The notes under the pieces were generated by a model. The model was not told the origin of the DNA. It saw only the letters and a program-made list of their open reading frames with translations, and ran no database searches. A stretch of 64,000 nucleotides of DNA from the NCBI RefSeq assembly GCF_052857255.1, contig NC_135497.1, positions 182,621,204 through 182,685,203 on the forward strand. Reading direction: 5' to 3'. The stretch comes from Amblyomma americanum. Its lineage: Eukaryota > Arthropoda > Arachnida > Ixodida > Ixodidae. Both the position numbers and the translations under genes were made by a program. This document shows positions 21,725 through 33,060 of this stretch, piece by piece; the stretch's first letter is position 1, and each line of letters starts with the position of its first letter.

Positions 21725-22131
21725 CTGGAGACAAGACAATGCAGTTAAGCAACACACAAAACAGCACCTGCACTTCCCACAAACACGCCTCATAGATGAC
21801 GACATGACAATGTACAGCCCAACGTTAATGACGTGACTTGCTACAGCCCCAATGCGACACTCCCTCTACTGCTCGTTCAAGCAGAGGGGCCTGCGTCACA
21901 TCAGCAGAGAAGCTGAGCAGATGACGTAACTGCAAATGGCAGAAGTTCTCTGTGTACATGCCCGCAATCTTTTCCGTTCTACCAATGCGGTCATTTGTGG
22001 GGGACGCTGCTGTGATATTACTAAAAGTTGCAGAGGTTTCCTAGATAAAGAGATAAAGATTTGGGCAGTGCAAGCGTATCAGGGTCGGGAGCTCTGTTCA
22101 AAAGCCAGGAAAGCAGAGATCTCAGTATTAC

Positions 22132-22255
22132 TGTCATCGACGGTCAGCTCCACCACTGGTCCCGAGAGGTTGTCTCCCGTGTGCGGATTGGTCAGTTCCA
22201 CCCGGTACTGGCCGGCATCCTTGGGGCTGACGTCAAGAATGACCAGGCGGTTATC
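22132..22255 (-). CDS. sdk: Sidekick exon, second half of Ig domain 2
   Basis: CTGTTGCCAG precedes the exon and GTAATAC follows it; 124 nt, phase 0 in, phase 1 out. It encodes DNRLVILDVSPKDAGQYRVE, then LTNPHTGDNLSGPVVELTVD. The pattern LVIL...DAG.Y.V......GDN.S.P..LTV is the one I recall for Sidekick Ig2, which has no cysteine pair; this exon likewise has no Cys at the usual Y.C position (YRV). That is a strong family mark. Confidence 0.88.
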
Positions 22256-22809
22256 CTGGCAACAGAAAGAGGTTAAGCTCGTTAAGCAAAGACTCCAAGT
22301 GTATCACTCAAACGCACGAATACCGGCGCTGACCACACCTGTCACTGAACTGACACTGCTCGAAGTTCCCCAGGAATGACTTATGTTAGGCACACGAGAG
22401 ACATGGTTAATGGTTCTGCTTTAAACTGAGGAATAGGGCAGTCCTCTCAGCAGTAACGACAGGTCAACACAGACAACAATGTTTAAGTTGTAACTAATGC
22501 AAAGCAGCATCAAACTAGGCATCAATGCAGCTTAGGTAGCTGTAGAAATTCTATGTCAATTAACTAACCAGCTTGAGAAACCACAGTATGACTCAGGTTT
22601 CAGCGACCTCTCAGTGAATTTATCATACACTGCAATCTGAATAAGAATGATCAAATGTTCAGTGAAAAAAAAAAAAATATCTCCATACTGGTAGATGCAA
22701 GTAAATTTATTCAATATTTTTGTACTTCAGCTACACACCAATTTCATCTTTTCAGCCGAAAAACCAAGCAGTGAAGGAAGTTCGGCGACGAGTGAACATC
22801 AAGCCATAC

Positions 22810-22976
22810 CTGTGTTTGTGCAAAGTTTCTGCTGTCCAAGTTTCTGCCGTCCAGCCGTGTCCAGACCGCAGTCGCTGGCGGAACACTGTCAACAAGCGGC
22901 GGTGCCAAGATCACGTCGCCACCCTTGCGAGCGTTCACAGGAACTGTTTCAGGGACTTCTTCGGCTCGTGTTAGGT
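22810..22976 (-). CDS. sdk: Sidekick exon, first half of Ig domain 2
   Basis: TCTTGCGCAG precedes the exon and GTATGG follows it; 167 nt, phase 1 in, phase 0 out. It encodes LTRAEEVPETVPVNARKGGD, VILAPPLVDSVPPATAVWTR and LDGRNLDSRNFAQTQ. The phrase WTRLDGR corresponds to the W.RDGR of Sidekick Ig2, and the domain lacks the first Ig cysteine as expected. It splices in frame to 22255 (..AQTQ-DNRLVIL..). Confidence 0.8.
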
Positions 22977-25770
22977 CTGCGCAAGAATATGAAGGAATGG
23001 CCGTCACAAAATGAACGCATGACGGGAAACGTATCTGCGGTGGAACTGTCTCAGCACCCAAGCTGTTTTCCCTTCAACAAACTGCGTCCCATACCAGAGC
23101 ATCCAAGATAGCTTCCAGGTATGGGCATCAAATGATGCAACATCAGCCATGTCAGCTGCCACTGCTCCACAGCCCACCACTTACAACCCTCCTTTCACAT
23201 GCTACTTGCACTGTATGCACAACCAGGTTCAGAACTTGCACACAGGTATAGCTTAATTGAGTGAGTGCAAGAAATGACCAACAAAAATTATTCAGGCTGA
23301 AGTCCCACAGCCAAAGGCTAACAATCATAATCACAGAAGAGGCAAAGAAAAAATGCCTCCAAAAGCACTGCCTTGCAGCATTTACGTGAAATAGACACCA
23401 CCATGGCACACACTGCTAAGAAGCTAGATGCATACTACACAGAGAGGCCACACGAAAAAGTGGCAGTAAATGTTTAGTTTTGAACATTCATATTAGATGA
23501 ACAGAATAGACAAGATCAGGACAGAGGTGACAGACAAGAGGACCAAGACAAGAGCACCAGACCAAGAACTCTGTTAAGACGAATTCTCAGATAAGTTGAA
23601 CAAAGTGAGACTGTTTAATTGGTTTTCCATAGGAATGAATATAAAAAGTAATCTAAACTGTTAGAAGAACTTTCGCAGTGACCATGAACCACAGTGACCT
23701 CGCACAATGGTGCTCTGTGCTCTGATGACACACGCTAGGAAGGTCTATTCCCTGGGAAACGGTGCTTCCTGACCTGCCGGAGTGATGCAGCTGACAGGCC
23801 GTGGCCATGGTAGTTGCATGACGTCTGAAAGAATCTAACCAACAGCCATCTCTGAGCCGAGATACACAGGTGCATGCGATAGAGGAGGGCGCGAGTATGA
23901 AAAAGTCGCCAGAGAGAGCTCGCCAACTTTCGCGCACAATTGTGGCTTCTCTGCTGCGTGTAGAAGTGTACTATTTGGCTCAGGTGTTCATGACGACACA
24001 ATGTAGTGATTGAGAAAGTTTATGCATCTCTGTGGAAGGTGTTTCAGAGCCCCTATAAGTCATTTCTCAGTTTCAGCCCATTTGCTCTTTAATAAAAACT
24101 TTCTCGCTTTAGTCAGTGCCTCAAGCTATAATACAACTTTCGTAACCTATGCGAGCCACATCTAGTGCCACCTGTGCGTATATCATCCTATTTATTTATT
24201 CAACTTCACGAGCATGCAATGTTTACATAGCTTATTATGCGTCTGTTGCTTTAAGATCTGTGCACGCTGCAAATCCATCCAGAGAGAAACTACATAACAA
24301 AGAGTGCAGTGGAGAGCGGGGAGAAGCGCTGACCTGTACCTGGAATCGCCTTTTTTTTTTTTGCGAGCGAGAGCTGCAAGTTGCAGAGATCGACTTATAC
24401 ACTGCAATTTACAGTAATCAAGACTAAAGAAATATGTCGGTTAACAGTGTTATGTGCCAGAAACAAACTTCACAAGACAAAAGTATAATAACATTTCTTT
24501 TGGTGTTTTAACTGATTGGATCTGTTATCAATGAAGGAAGCCCATCATCTGAGTAATGCCAATTTCTGAGCAGCAGTTCAAGATCTTAGCAGTCAGTACT
24601 GCGGCGAAATCAACCATGGGGTTTAGAGAAATGTTCACATCAATTCTACTCCACTGTATGCACATTGAGTCCGAGCCCTCACGCTTTCCTTGGTCAGAAG
24701 CGCTGAGCATGAACATGTTCCCTCTCATATTCACTTGACGAACACATGCATACCTGTGTATCCAATTCAACGTCATTGTCTATCAGAGAAAGAACCATTC
24801 ATTTTCCTCCGATGGGCCGGCATGGTATGCACCCCCACCAAGCACCAGTCTTAAGATCCATCCTTCCACTCTATGACAGAAGTTACTGGCCCCTTAGAGT
24901 ACAAAAAAAAAATTGCTCAAAATTACTACGTCTATGTGGCGTGATGTTCCGCGACAGCAGTTTGTGCAACCAACTTCATTGTGCCTCGGCTACTGCGGCA
25001 CGGAAGCGAGGTTGTCTCGCTCTGTCGGTTTTGCCACGGCATTTTACGTGCCACTATGCACTGAAGATTTCACGAGTCTAAGGAGCGGCAGACTGCACAA
25101 ATGTTAATTAGCTCTGCTGCGCACAGAGGGCACCAACAATCCAAACTTATCGCTCAGCCAGCCTGGCGGTGCAGCGCTACTCATCTTTATTCTTCTCCTT
25201 CCCTCACACTCCTTCGTTTTCCTACGCCAATGCTGCAGAACCGGAAAATGTGCCCTTAAGTGCTGTCACAATCAAAGATATCTGTGCCTGCACCTTCTTG
25301 AGAAAAATGCAATCTTAACTTTGGTAGAACCTGTCTGGATAGGTGTCTGGTCTGTATGTGTCCTTTGCCTTGGCGTGTGTGGAGCTATGGAAATCATGGA
25401 AACACATTGACTATTGTCGGATACAACTAAAGAACACAATGGCAAATGCCCCCCTAAGAAGGCCCTCCACGCAACAGCACTGACCTTTTGCCATGACGTC
25501 ACAGTTAGTTGCCATGCGCCTCTTAGTGTGGCATCGCAGGTGGCTGGCAGCTACAAAGCGATTGACCGTGGTGCCGCAACAATGAGCTGGCGCTAGTATT
25601 GGTTGGAATGCCTCCTCTGAGGGGCAATTTACCCACAGTCTTGAGCAATATTTAACAATAACACACGACCAAGTCCAGTGAGTCACACACGAGCTGGTCT
25701 CATTGACCACTCTCAAACAGCCTGGGTGGTGCTGCACGGATGAGCCTAGTTCAACAAGAGGTACACTCAC
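22977..25770. other. Sidekick intron, no gene seen
   Basis: A 2.8 kb interval between the Ig1 and Ig2 exons. It has short random ORFs, a T11 run near 24350 and no recognised element ends. Confidence 0.4.
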
Positions 25771-26040
25771 GTGCCACCCGTAGCCGGGCCTTGGCGCTGA
25801 GCAGCGCGCCAGCTGCATTCTCGGCCAGGCACTGGTAGGACCCTGCTTGGGAGTGGCTAATACTGCTCAGCACGTGCACCAGGCGCTGTGCGGTCCAGTT
25901 GGTCAGGGGCTCCCCGTCCTTGAGCAGCTGCAGGCGTGGGGCAGGCGCCCCCACCGCCTCGCAGCGGAGCGCCCGCCGCTCGCCCAACCCCGCGTACCCG
26001 CCCGCGGGCTCCACGAGGAAGCGAGGTGACAGCTGGTGCT
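25771..26040 (-). CDS. sdk: Sidekick exon encoding Ig domain 1
   Basis: TTGTCTTTACAG precedes the exon and GTGAGTG follows it; 270 nt, phase 1 at both ends. It encodes EHQLSPRFLVEPAGGYAGLG, the first Cys in ALRCEAVG, a Leu (LQLLKDG) at the usual Trp position, and SISHSQAGSYQCLAENAAGA. The motif S..HAG.Y.C...N..GALL matches Sidekick Ig1 as I recall it; here the exon reads SQAGSYQCLAENAAGALL. It is strongly GC-rich. The signal-peptide exon was not identified; an in-phase candidate upstream exon lies at 32258-32389. Confidence 0.85.
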
Positions 26041-26837
26041 CTGTAAAGACAAATTAAAAAAAAAGAAAGTGTCAACACTTTGAATCTTACAAGGGGGTGG
26101 AAAGAACATGTTTCGAAAGATGTCACTTGGATGACTTTGGTTGGTTAAGACGAGGCATGTCAGCCTTCTTTAGACAATGACTCATCCATTAATTTGGGTG
26201 GCTCACGCAGCAGCGCATAACAAGAGCCACTGCCTTTGCTTCCTCCCTTTTTTTTCTCACTCGGCTGCTAATGGAGCGACTGTTCGACAGGTGCATCATG
26301 CACCGTCTGTGAGACTGTCAATGATTTCACCTGAACAAAATGCATTCTGCAGCCAACAGATTCAGTGGGCAGCTCAGCTGGGCCCGTATCCTAACTTGCG
26401 TCCTTTTCAAAAACGTCCCTTTTGGCGACACCTGGTTGGACGAAAGGGATGCAAGTTGGGATACAGGCACAAGAGTGAATTGGGCTGCAACTTTTTCTTC
26501 TCTTGTAAAAGAAAAGAAAAACCACTGATGTGTGTATATTTTTTTGTTGCCATGCAGAGAACGCTTTGCACCAGGAAGATAACTAGAATGTCTAGTAAAG
26601 CACCTTGACAAGGGCCCAGACGTGTGACAAGTGCCAACCTTTGATTGAACATCGCAGGACCACTGCACATGCAACATTCGCAACAGAAAAACTAGGGCAC
26701 TGATATCACCCATGGTATTTCTGGAAAGCACTCTTACATGCAGTGTGTATTCAGATACTCCCACACGCTTGAATCCCAGAGTTGCTTGGCAGTACAGCAT
26801 CAGAAGCTGCTCTTGCTGTGTTTGAAAAGTGCAATGA

Positions 26838-28325
26838 TGTGTCAATTGCCAAGGTCAAGAGCAGGGCAAAAAACTCGTCAATAATTTGAAATTAAATGCG
26901 CTGTCAAGTAAGATCAACAGCAGCTCTAAATCCTTGTTGGAAGTGTTCTTCACAGCGAAAACCCATAAGCCTGAATGGCCGTTCCACGTAATAGTCTCCG
27001 AAATTGGAACATGGCAGCAGCATGCAGCGAAATTCCTGCAGCAGAAACTGAATGTTTTGTCGATTGATGATCCTTTTAGAATAAATCGCTCGGACGATAT
27101 GATTGAATTCTTGAAATGCAACTACAATAAGAAGCTCCGTGGATTTTCAGTCGATGTAAAGGATCTTTATTACACCTTGCCTCAAGCAGAAATTCTGTCA
27201 TCTGTAAGTGACCTCATTGACCAACATGGTGCTATAGCGTTTCAAAATGAGTGCGGAATTTCCACTGGCGGCTTCCTCGAATTGCTTTCACTCTATCTTG
27301 TCTCGACATTTGCCGAATGGGAAGGCGAGGTTTTTATTCAAAAAGAGGGAATTTGTATTGGTTCGTGTTTAGCACCCTTTCTCAGCGATGTGTTTCTAGC
27401 TGCACGCGACAGAATGTTGAAGGAGCGTTTTGACAGGTCCAGTGTTTGTCGTATTTTTAGATTTGTGGACGACTACTTCGTGTTTTTAGACTGTGACAAC
27501 CTCGATTTCGAGCAGCAATTGCATGGCGTGTTATCAGCTCATTCAAAGCTGGTGAAGAGAGCGATCGCTTTTTCTGTGCTTTACAACGCTGTAATGAAAT
27601 CTTGTGCGCACAGGTTGGAGTGCAGCTTCTGCAACCAACTTAACCGCCTGTCAAAGGCTGGCTACCATGCAGACGTTTTGGGTTCTGTTGCAGAAAAACT
27701 GAAGAAAAAGGTCGGACTGGATAAGATAGGTGAAGCGAGACAGGAGGAAAAGAAAAGAAAGATTGCCGTAGTACCGTATCTGCACCAAGTCTCGCATAAC
27801 TTGAAAAGAATTGGGAAACATGCTGGTGTCGAAGTTGTCTTCTCGGCGCCTAAGCGACTGTCTAGCATGGTCAAAAAAGTAAATTCAGTAGGAAGGGAAC
27901 CACGCAGCTGCTTGATAAGGCACGCGAAACAATTCGTGCCTTGCCGGGAAGGGGTCATCTACTCTCTACCTCTGTCATGTGGCAAATGTTACATCGGCCA
28001 AACTGGCCGATGTGTTAACGAAAGATTAAAGGAGCACCAATATAATGTCTCTCGTGTCGCTATCACAGGCCACGTAGCAAAACATTGCAGAAACTGCAAA
28101 GACAACGAAGATGGCGATGACGAGGAAGACAACGACGACTCAAAAACTTGTTTTCCCCTTTACAAGGAATGCTCTGTATTAGGTAAGAACCGCGACTCGC
28201 TAACCAGGGAAATAATAGAAGCCCACCTGATAGCTAGGACTTTAGCTAGGACTTCAGATCAGTGTATCAGTGCTCCCTCTGTAGCCTTGTCGGATAAGGA
28301 AACCCGCTACCTTGATTGTGAATGA
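26838..28325 (+). pseudogene. Penelope RT with GIY-YIG endonuclease, truncated
   Basis: About 495 codons are open from 26838; counting from the TTG at 26886 gives 479. The order is: LEVFFTAKTHKPEWPFHVIV (residues 18-37), catalytic Asp in GFSVDVKDLYYTLP (D90), ICIGSCLAPFLSDVFL, the RFVDDYFVF box (D195, D196), then a basic linker. The GIY-YIG nuclease follows (GVIYSLPLSCGKCYIGQTGR, about 356-375, then NERLKEH) and an acidic C-terminal segment. Between QQLHGVL and SAHSKLVKRAI (about residue 217) a block of RT/thumb sequence normal for Penelope seems to be missing without loss of frame. With the N-terminal truncation it is unlikely to be active. Confidence 0.9.
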
Positions 28326-28552
28326 AAACTCGTGCCTGCTGTAGGGGTGATATTTTGCACTGATGACTCTTGTATGTTGACACGTGCCTGATGAACTGGC
28401 GATGCTTTGATATCACGCAAGTCAAGCGTGCTTGTATTTTTTTCCCGGCCACCAGGCCAGTATTTATACTGGCTGGCAGCCAATAAACGTTTTAGTTGTG
28501 AGTCAGCACTGTGTGTTGTGTCTCCTCTTCTTTGTCCCGTCTGTCGCGCTGT
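26838..28552 (+). mobile_element. Penelope-like retroelement, 5'-truncated
   Basis: The body is a Penelope RT plus GIY-YIG ORF (separate entry). After the stop comes a 3' region with two CTGATGA motifs (28360 and 28388), a TA-rich inverted repeat CCAGTATTTATACTGG at 28458-28473, AATAAA at 28481-28486 and a conserved-looking tail GTTGTGTCTCCTCTTCTTTG ending near GTCGCGCTGTTATG. The open frame begins just after a TGA at 26835, and the N-terminal third of Penelope is missing, so the element is truncated. It sits in the presumed 5' intron of Sidekick, on the opposite strand. Confidence 0.9.
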
Positions 28553-28559
28553 TATGGAT

Positions 28560-30300
28560 CATCACTGAGAACGGGGTTTTTTTAAAGTAGAAAAGGCCAA
28601 ACAGCAAAGTACAGATGTCACCACCAGTGGCTGAGTTCACAAGCAGACTGCGTGTGTCAAGGCAGTTTTTTTTGGCGCAGATCCCTGGATATTATGCTCC
28701 CATTCACTTCCAAATGGAGATCACTGAGCCCTTTTCAGTGTAGGCGTCATGACCTTGAACCAAGCGGCGAGAAAGTTTTTAAATTCAATTTTCTAAGCAA
28801 TAAACATGCCTTCTGCTGGCAGACAACATCTCCAGAAAGATAGCAGGATCAATTTTTACTAAGAGCAAACATTGGATGGAGCTGTCCTCAAGGTCCTCCA
28901 AAGGCACCTGCGTCCACTCAGAGCCGGCTGTCAGATAAGGTGCACACGCCAAAGAAGATAGCGTAGAGCTCTAGAGCAACATTTACAGCACTGCAACTTA
29001 TCGTCTCAAGCAAAAGGAACACAAGAGATGGAGCAATGTTTCAGTGTCTGCGCTCTTCCGTGCACCCACAGCAGTGTGAATTCAATTTCAAGCACTGCTT
29101 AACATTAACCCGGCATGGAAAATGCCCACTCCGTCATATCCGTGACAAACTCTGGATAAAGCAAGAATTCGAATCAGATAACGTCATAATAACAACAGTT
29201 CTTTCTGTGTCACGCACAACTGTTAAGACCTATCCGTGCTCACAGCATGATACTGGCAATTCCAAGATGTGCAGAGCTTCGATATTGCGAAGATCAACTC
29301 CTCCTCTGTGAAAGCACTCAGCCCATGAGATTACCAAAGTGTTGTGGCCACGAGGGCAAAATAGTTTTGCCCAAGCTCTAGAAAGCCATGCGGTCTACGA
29401 TCTTTTCGCTTCAATAAAACACCACCGTGGTCAGTGTTTGAAACTGTGACCCAAAGAAATCACCAAGAAAATGAAACAGGTCCCAATGTGAAATGCGAGC
29501 AAGCGTATTTATGCCCATTTATGCACTGCACTTAACCACCACCCTGTGGCTGGCAACAGTGGACTCAAAACTAGAACAGCGCACTTTCACCGATGCGTAA
29601 TGGTAGCTGTCATTGTCCTCAAACATTTATACTGCTGCTTGAGTAAAAAATATCAGCAGTATCACAAGGAGTTTGCAAGACCAAAGTATAATTTAAAAAC
29701 GTGAATCCATTACACCCACAAGCATGATTATGAAAATAAAAAAATGTGAAGATGGTTCAGTAATATGACAGTCCACAATAGGTGTCTTCACTTTACATGC
29801 TTGCTTCTTATAACATAACTTTTGCAATTATTATTCAGCGAAACCACACCATCGAACTGCTGCTTGCAGCTAATGCACCAAGCTAAAAGTGTGCCAGTCA
29901 GTAGCAAAGATGTGGCAGTTTATGCACAAATTATGTAGCATGCACCATGGTTGGCCTCCATCATACAAGGTGCAATCTACTCTAGGAATTGACCTCCTTG
30001 AAAGCATAGTGGCGCAACTGAAAAGCATGTTCTGCCTGGAGAAAAAGATGGAAAGTACTGCCCAACAATCCTAGCTAATTATAGCTCACTAAAAGAACCT
30101 GAAAAACCTGCTTTGCTTTTTAACAGTGCAAACAGTGGACCCAGTTGGTGCATAACGTTTTGGCAAAAACAGCGCTCACACACGACAGGGCAAAATAGGG
30201 ACACAACACTGCCGTAACTGTATGGTTTGACTGTGTAGCACTGTTTTTTGAAAACTGTTTGTTCTGATGCTCAAAAAATTAGAAAATTGGTTTTGAGGAA
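28560..30300. other. Intergenic or intronic, no gene seen
   Basis: I found no exon with paired splice sites, RNA gene or element end on either strand. Confidence 0.35.
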
Positions 30301-30392
30301 AGGGAATGGTGCAGTAACTGGTCCCACCCAGGAACTTGGGCTCAGTATCCGAGCCCCTAACCACTGAGCCACCACCGCAGCGGGTAGCTGAC
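30300..30392 (-). repeat. Partial tRNA-derived SINE head
   Basis: The complement reads CCGCTGCGGTGGTGGCTCAG followed by TGGTTAGGGGCTCGG and a weak B-box (AGTTCCTGGGTGGGACC). It resembles the tRNA-like head of the SINE at 32.4 kb; the conserved body does not follow, so only the head remains. Confidence 0.6.
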
Positions 30393-31590
30393 TGTTTTTC
30401 TTTGCTGCCCCCAAGTTCTCTTGCACTAGACCCTTTGCAACACTGGATATTGGCCGTGTTGGGAAGCCTGCTGCTCCAGCCAACAATTCCAAATTGCGGA
30501 CAACACCACAACACGACATGTTGTGTCCCTACTTCTGTTCTGCCCTGTGTAAATGCAGTTTTCCTCGAATTTTTTTTTTTCAGTTTGTTCTTTCTGCCTT
30601 GTTGAATTTCAGAGTTTCATTATTATTAATATTGTGGTATGTATTTCTTTTCCGTACTTTTCGAGCCAAACAAGTCATTCTTCTGCAGTTTTACACCAAT
30701 TTTCTTCGTACCTTCCCAATTCTCAGGAGGCTTTATATTTATAGCAAGCAAAGTTACTACCTAGTTTTTATACAATGTCACACATATACGCCAAAAAAAG
30801 CAAACGATAGAGAAGCACTGTCAGATATCTCAGTTCACCCGTTTCTGCTCTGCTATATCGAAATATGCGGCAAATATGAAAATGCAGCAGTCTACCTAGC
30901 TAAAGCGAGGAGCCGGCCTCATTTAAAAATGTTCGGTCGCCAAAAGCTAAAGATCCGAGTTCGGTCAAGCATACTACCGCCGCAACTTGAACAATGCGAC
31001 TTCCCGCTTCAGCGAACAGACCTGGGCGAACATCCCCTTCCGCGAGCCGCACGCGACTTTTATTTCTTCTCCCACTGCTTCGGATAACCCGAAATTTCGA
31101 CTTCCGTGCGCGGAATCGCAGGCGCTCGCCTGGTACACAACTCGCCGTTTGATGGCCCGGCACTGAACATCGCGACCTTGCAACCACTACGCCGTTAAAT
31201 GGGCGGAACGACGACGAAGCCTTAGCTAGCTTGCCCCACAGTTCATTGGCGAACCGAAAAAGCAGCTGAGACGAGTCAGCTAAAAATTTCCGTGATCCAC
31301 GCCCATACACGAAGTAGACCGCGAACTCAACATTTTTGTGTTTACATCCAAAACACCCGTTGGATGACTCAAGAACTGCAGACAGTGCGGACAAAATGAG
31401 ATACTGCAACGAGCCATGCATGCGGCAGCGGGCAGCCTGTGATTCTATAGAAAATTTCCTTCAGGGGATTAGAGGGGACTTCTGCGCTGCGGTATGCTTT
31501 GAATACCGTTTTCTCAATCGTAATCAAAGCCTACCTTAAGGAATAAACAAGTCAAAATTACCACATCTCCTTTTTCCGCGACCTTGCCAA
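30393..31590. other. Intergenic, no supported gene
   Basis: A minus-strand frame at 30900-31421 is open for 173 codons and is moderately GC-rich and Arg-rich, but shows no motif, signal peptide or splice structure. I treat it as unsupported. Confidence 0.3.
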
Positions 31591-31600
31591 CTGTACAAAA

Positions 31601-31634
31601 TGACGTCACTCATTTGTGCCATTGCGCATGCGCA
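31601..31634. promoter_or_regulatory. CRE and NRF-1-type palindromes, possible promoter
   Basis: A perfect CRE palindrome TGACGTCA (31601-31608) is followed 14 bases later by a perfect NRF-1-type palindrome TGCGCATGCGCA (31623-31634). Such pairs mark CpG-type promoters in animals. Downstream transcripts are not defined: HAUS1 starts 4.1 kb to the right, Sidekick exons run to the left. Assignment to either gene is inference. Confidence 0.35.
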
Positions 31635-32257
31635 GTATTGTTTAACTAGACGTATGGGTACATGAAGGAAAATATCAGTATGAGGAAGTAATCAATGCCT
31701 CCTCATGCCGAGATCGCCTCGACATTGCGCAAAGTGGCCGCTAGGCGGCAATAAAAGATGACCCTCGATTTCGGTTTCAATGGCTGGGAGACTGTGATGC
31801 GCGGCGCCCGATCATGCTGTTTCATACTTTTTTCTGGCTTTGAACAACAACTTTTAGTCTGTTAACGACAAAAAACATGTTTTTGGATGTTTTAAAGGGC
31901 AGAAAATTCTTAAAAAGTTTAAGTTGACTTCCACATATTACTGAAAAAGGATAATTAGTTTCGGTTTCGAAATCTAAAAGCGTGTGAACCCCGTTCTATC
32001 ATGCCGTTAGGACCTTTTGTCTGCTGCATAACCAGTAAATTTTGGACGGTTTACAACAAAATGAACATGTTCGAAACATCCGTATTGCAGTATGTGCTTG
32101 AAGTGGCTAGAAATACCGCAAAAATAAGTATTTACAGGCATGATGCATGGTTGTATATATTGTACTGTTGCCAATGGCAAGAAAACTACTTCGGGCAAGC
32201 AAAAGGGGAAAATAGTCCATGAAATAGAATAATGACAAATAAGAAGCCCGGAATTAC

Positions 32258-32389
32258 CTGAGCTCTCAACTGTAGCCAGGTGACCCGTGACAAAGGAGGA
32301 CTGCATATGGCGCTCAATGGATGGAAGCCGGAGACGTCGCGGTAACTTTCCTGAGAAGTCGCTGGCCCGCAGGGGCACATCCCTCATAT
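32258..32389 (-). CDS. Candidate upstream exon, in phase with sdk Ig1
   Basis: TTGATTTTAG precedes the exon and GTAATTCC follows it; 132 nt, phase 1 at both ends, open in one frame only. It encodes MRDVPLRASDFSGKLPRRLR and LPSIERHMQSSFVTGHLATV, then ESS, with coding-like GC use. Spliced to the Ig1 exon at 26040 it would read ..TVESSEHQLSPRF in frame. It is not hydrophobic, so it is not the signal peptide. I do not recognise the peptide. It could be the N-terminal linker of Sidekick or part of another minus-strand gene. Confidence 0.4.
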
Positions 32390-32412
32390 CTAAAATCAAA
32401 AGAGCTACTACT

Positions 32413-32734
32413 ACTGGACCCGCCGCGGTGGATCAGTGGTTAGGGCGCTCGGCTACTGATCCGGAGTTCCCGGGTTCGAACCCGACCGCGGCGGCTGCGT
32501 TTTTATGGAGGCAAAGCGCTAAGCAGCCCGTGTGCTGTGCGATGTCAGTGCACGTTGAAGATCCCCAGGTGGTCGAAATTATTCCGGAACCCTCCACTAC
32601 GGCACCTCTTCCTTCCTTTCTTCTTTCACTCCCTCCTTTATCCCTTCCCTTACGGCGCGGTTCAAGTGTCCAACGATATATGAGACAGATAATGCGCCAT
32701 TTCCTTTTCCCCTAAACCAATTATTATTATTATT
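32413..32734 (+). repeat. Long-form tRNA-derived SINE with 15-bp target duplication
   Basis: The tRNA-like head (GCCGCGGTGGATCAGTGG, B-box GGGTTCGAACCC) is followed by the shared SINE body (GTCAGTGCACGTTGAAGATC). A longer 3' part follows (CCCTTACGGCGCGGTTCA, GAGACAGATAATGCGCCATT), ending in (ATT)n. The direct repeat AAAAGAGCTACTACT lies at 32398-32412 and again at 32735-32749, a clean target-site duplication. The perfect duplication suggests a recent insertion. Confidence 0.95.
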
Positions 32735-32744
32735 AAAAGAGCTA

Positions 32745-33060
32745 CTACTGGGGCTAGTTGGAAATGCATTCAAGGAGGTATTGGTGAGCGCTGTCAAATA
32801 CAGAAAGGTGTTCTGTGTGTTCGTCCCTTTCCGTATTTTGATAGCGCTCACAGTACCTTCGAGAACCTCATATCTAATGTTCTTCGAACTTTGCGAAGCG
32901 CGCGTCTGTTACATCTTGCTGCGGAGCATTGCAAGAGATGTTTCGATCGGGTGAAGCAGATCTTGGAGGGCAGCCTAGTTGCGCAGTTTCTGGTCATTTT
33001 TCCTACGAGCTTTCGCCGAACGGTACCTCCTTGAATAACGTTGACAATTTTCAAATAAGT
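32745..33060 (+). mobile_element. Fragment of a Penelope-like element 5' region
   Basis: It begins GGGGCTAGTTGG, the start phrase also seen at 39.3 and 59.0 kb and common in tick Penelope-like repeats. An imperfect inverted repeat follows: GTGAGCGCTGTCAAATAC near 32786 and its near-complement GTATTTTGATAGCGCTCAC near 32833. The remainder (to about 33060) has a short open stretch (EHCKRCFDRVKQILEGSL) that may be the element's N-terminal coding part. The assignment rests on these phrases only. Confidence 0.5.

Noticed and set aside
26327..26845. 172-codon minus-strand frame before the Penelope element
   Set aside because: No recognisable domain, skewed composition and overlap with other open frames; likely chance.
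28360..28430. Active hammerhead ribozyme in the Penelope tail
   Set aside because: CTGATGA is present but the GAAA core and a convincing stem II are not; kept only as a possible relic.
30900..31421. 173-codon open frame on the minus strand
   Set aside because: No motif, no hydrophobic or repeat structure and no splice signals; the GC-rich stretch near the CpG-type promoter motifs can explain the lack of stops.
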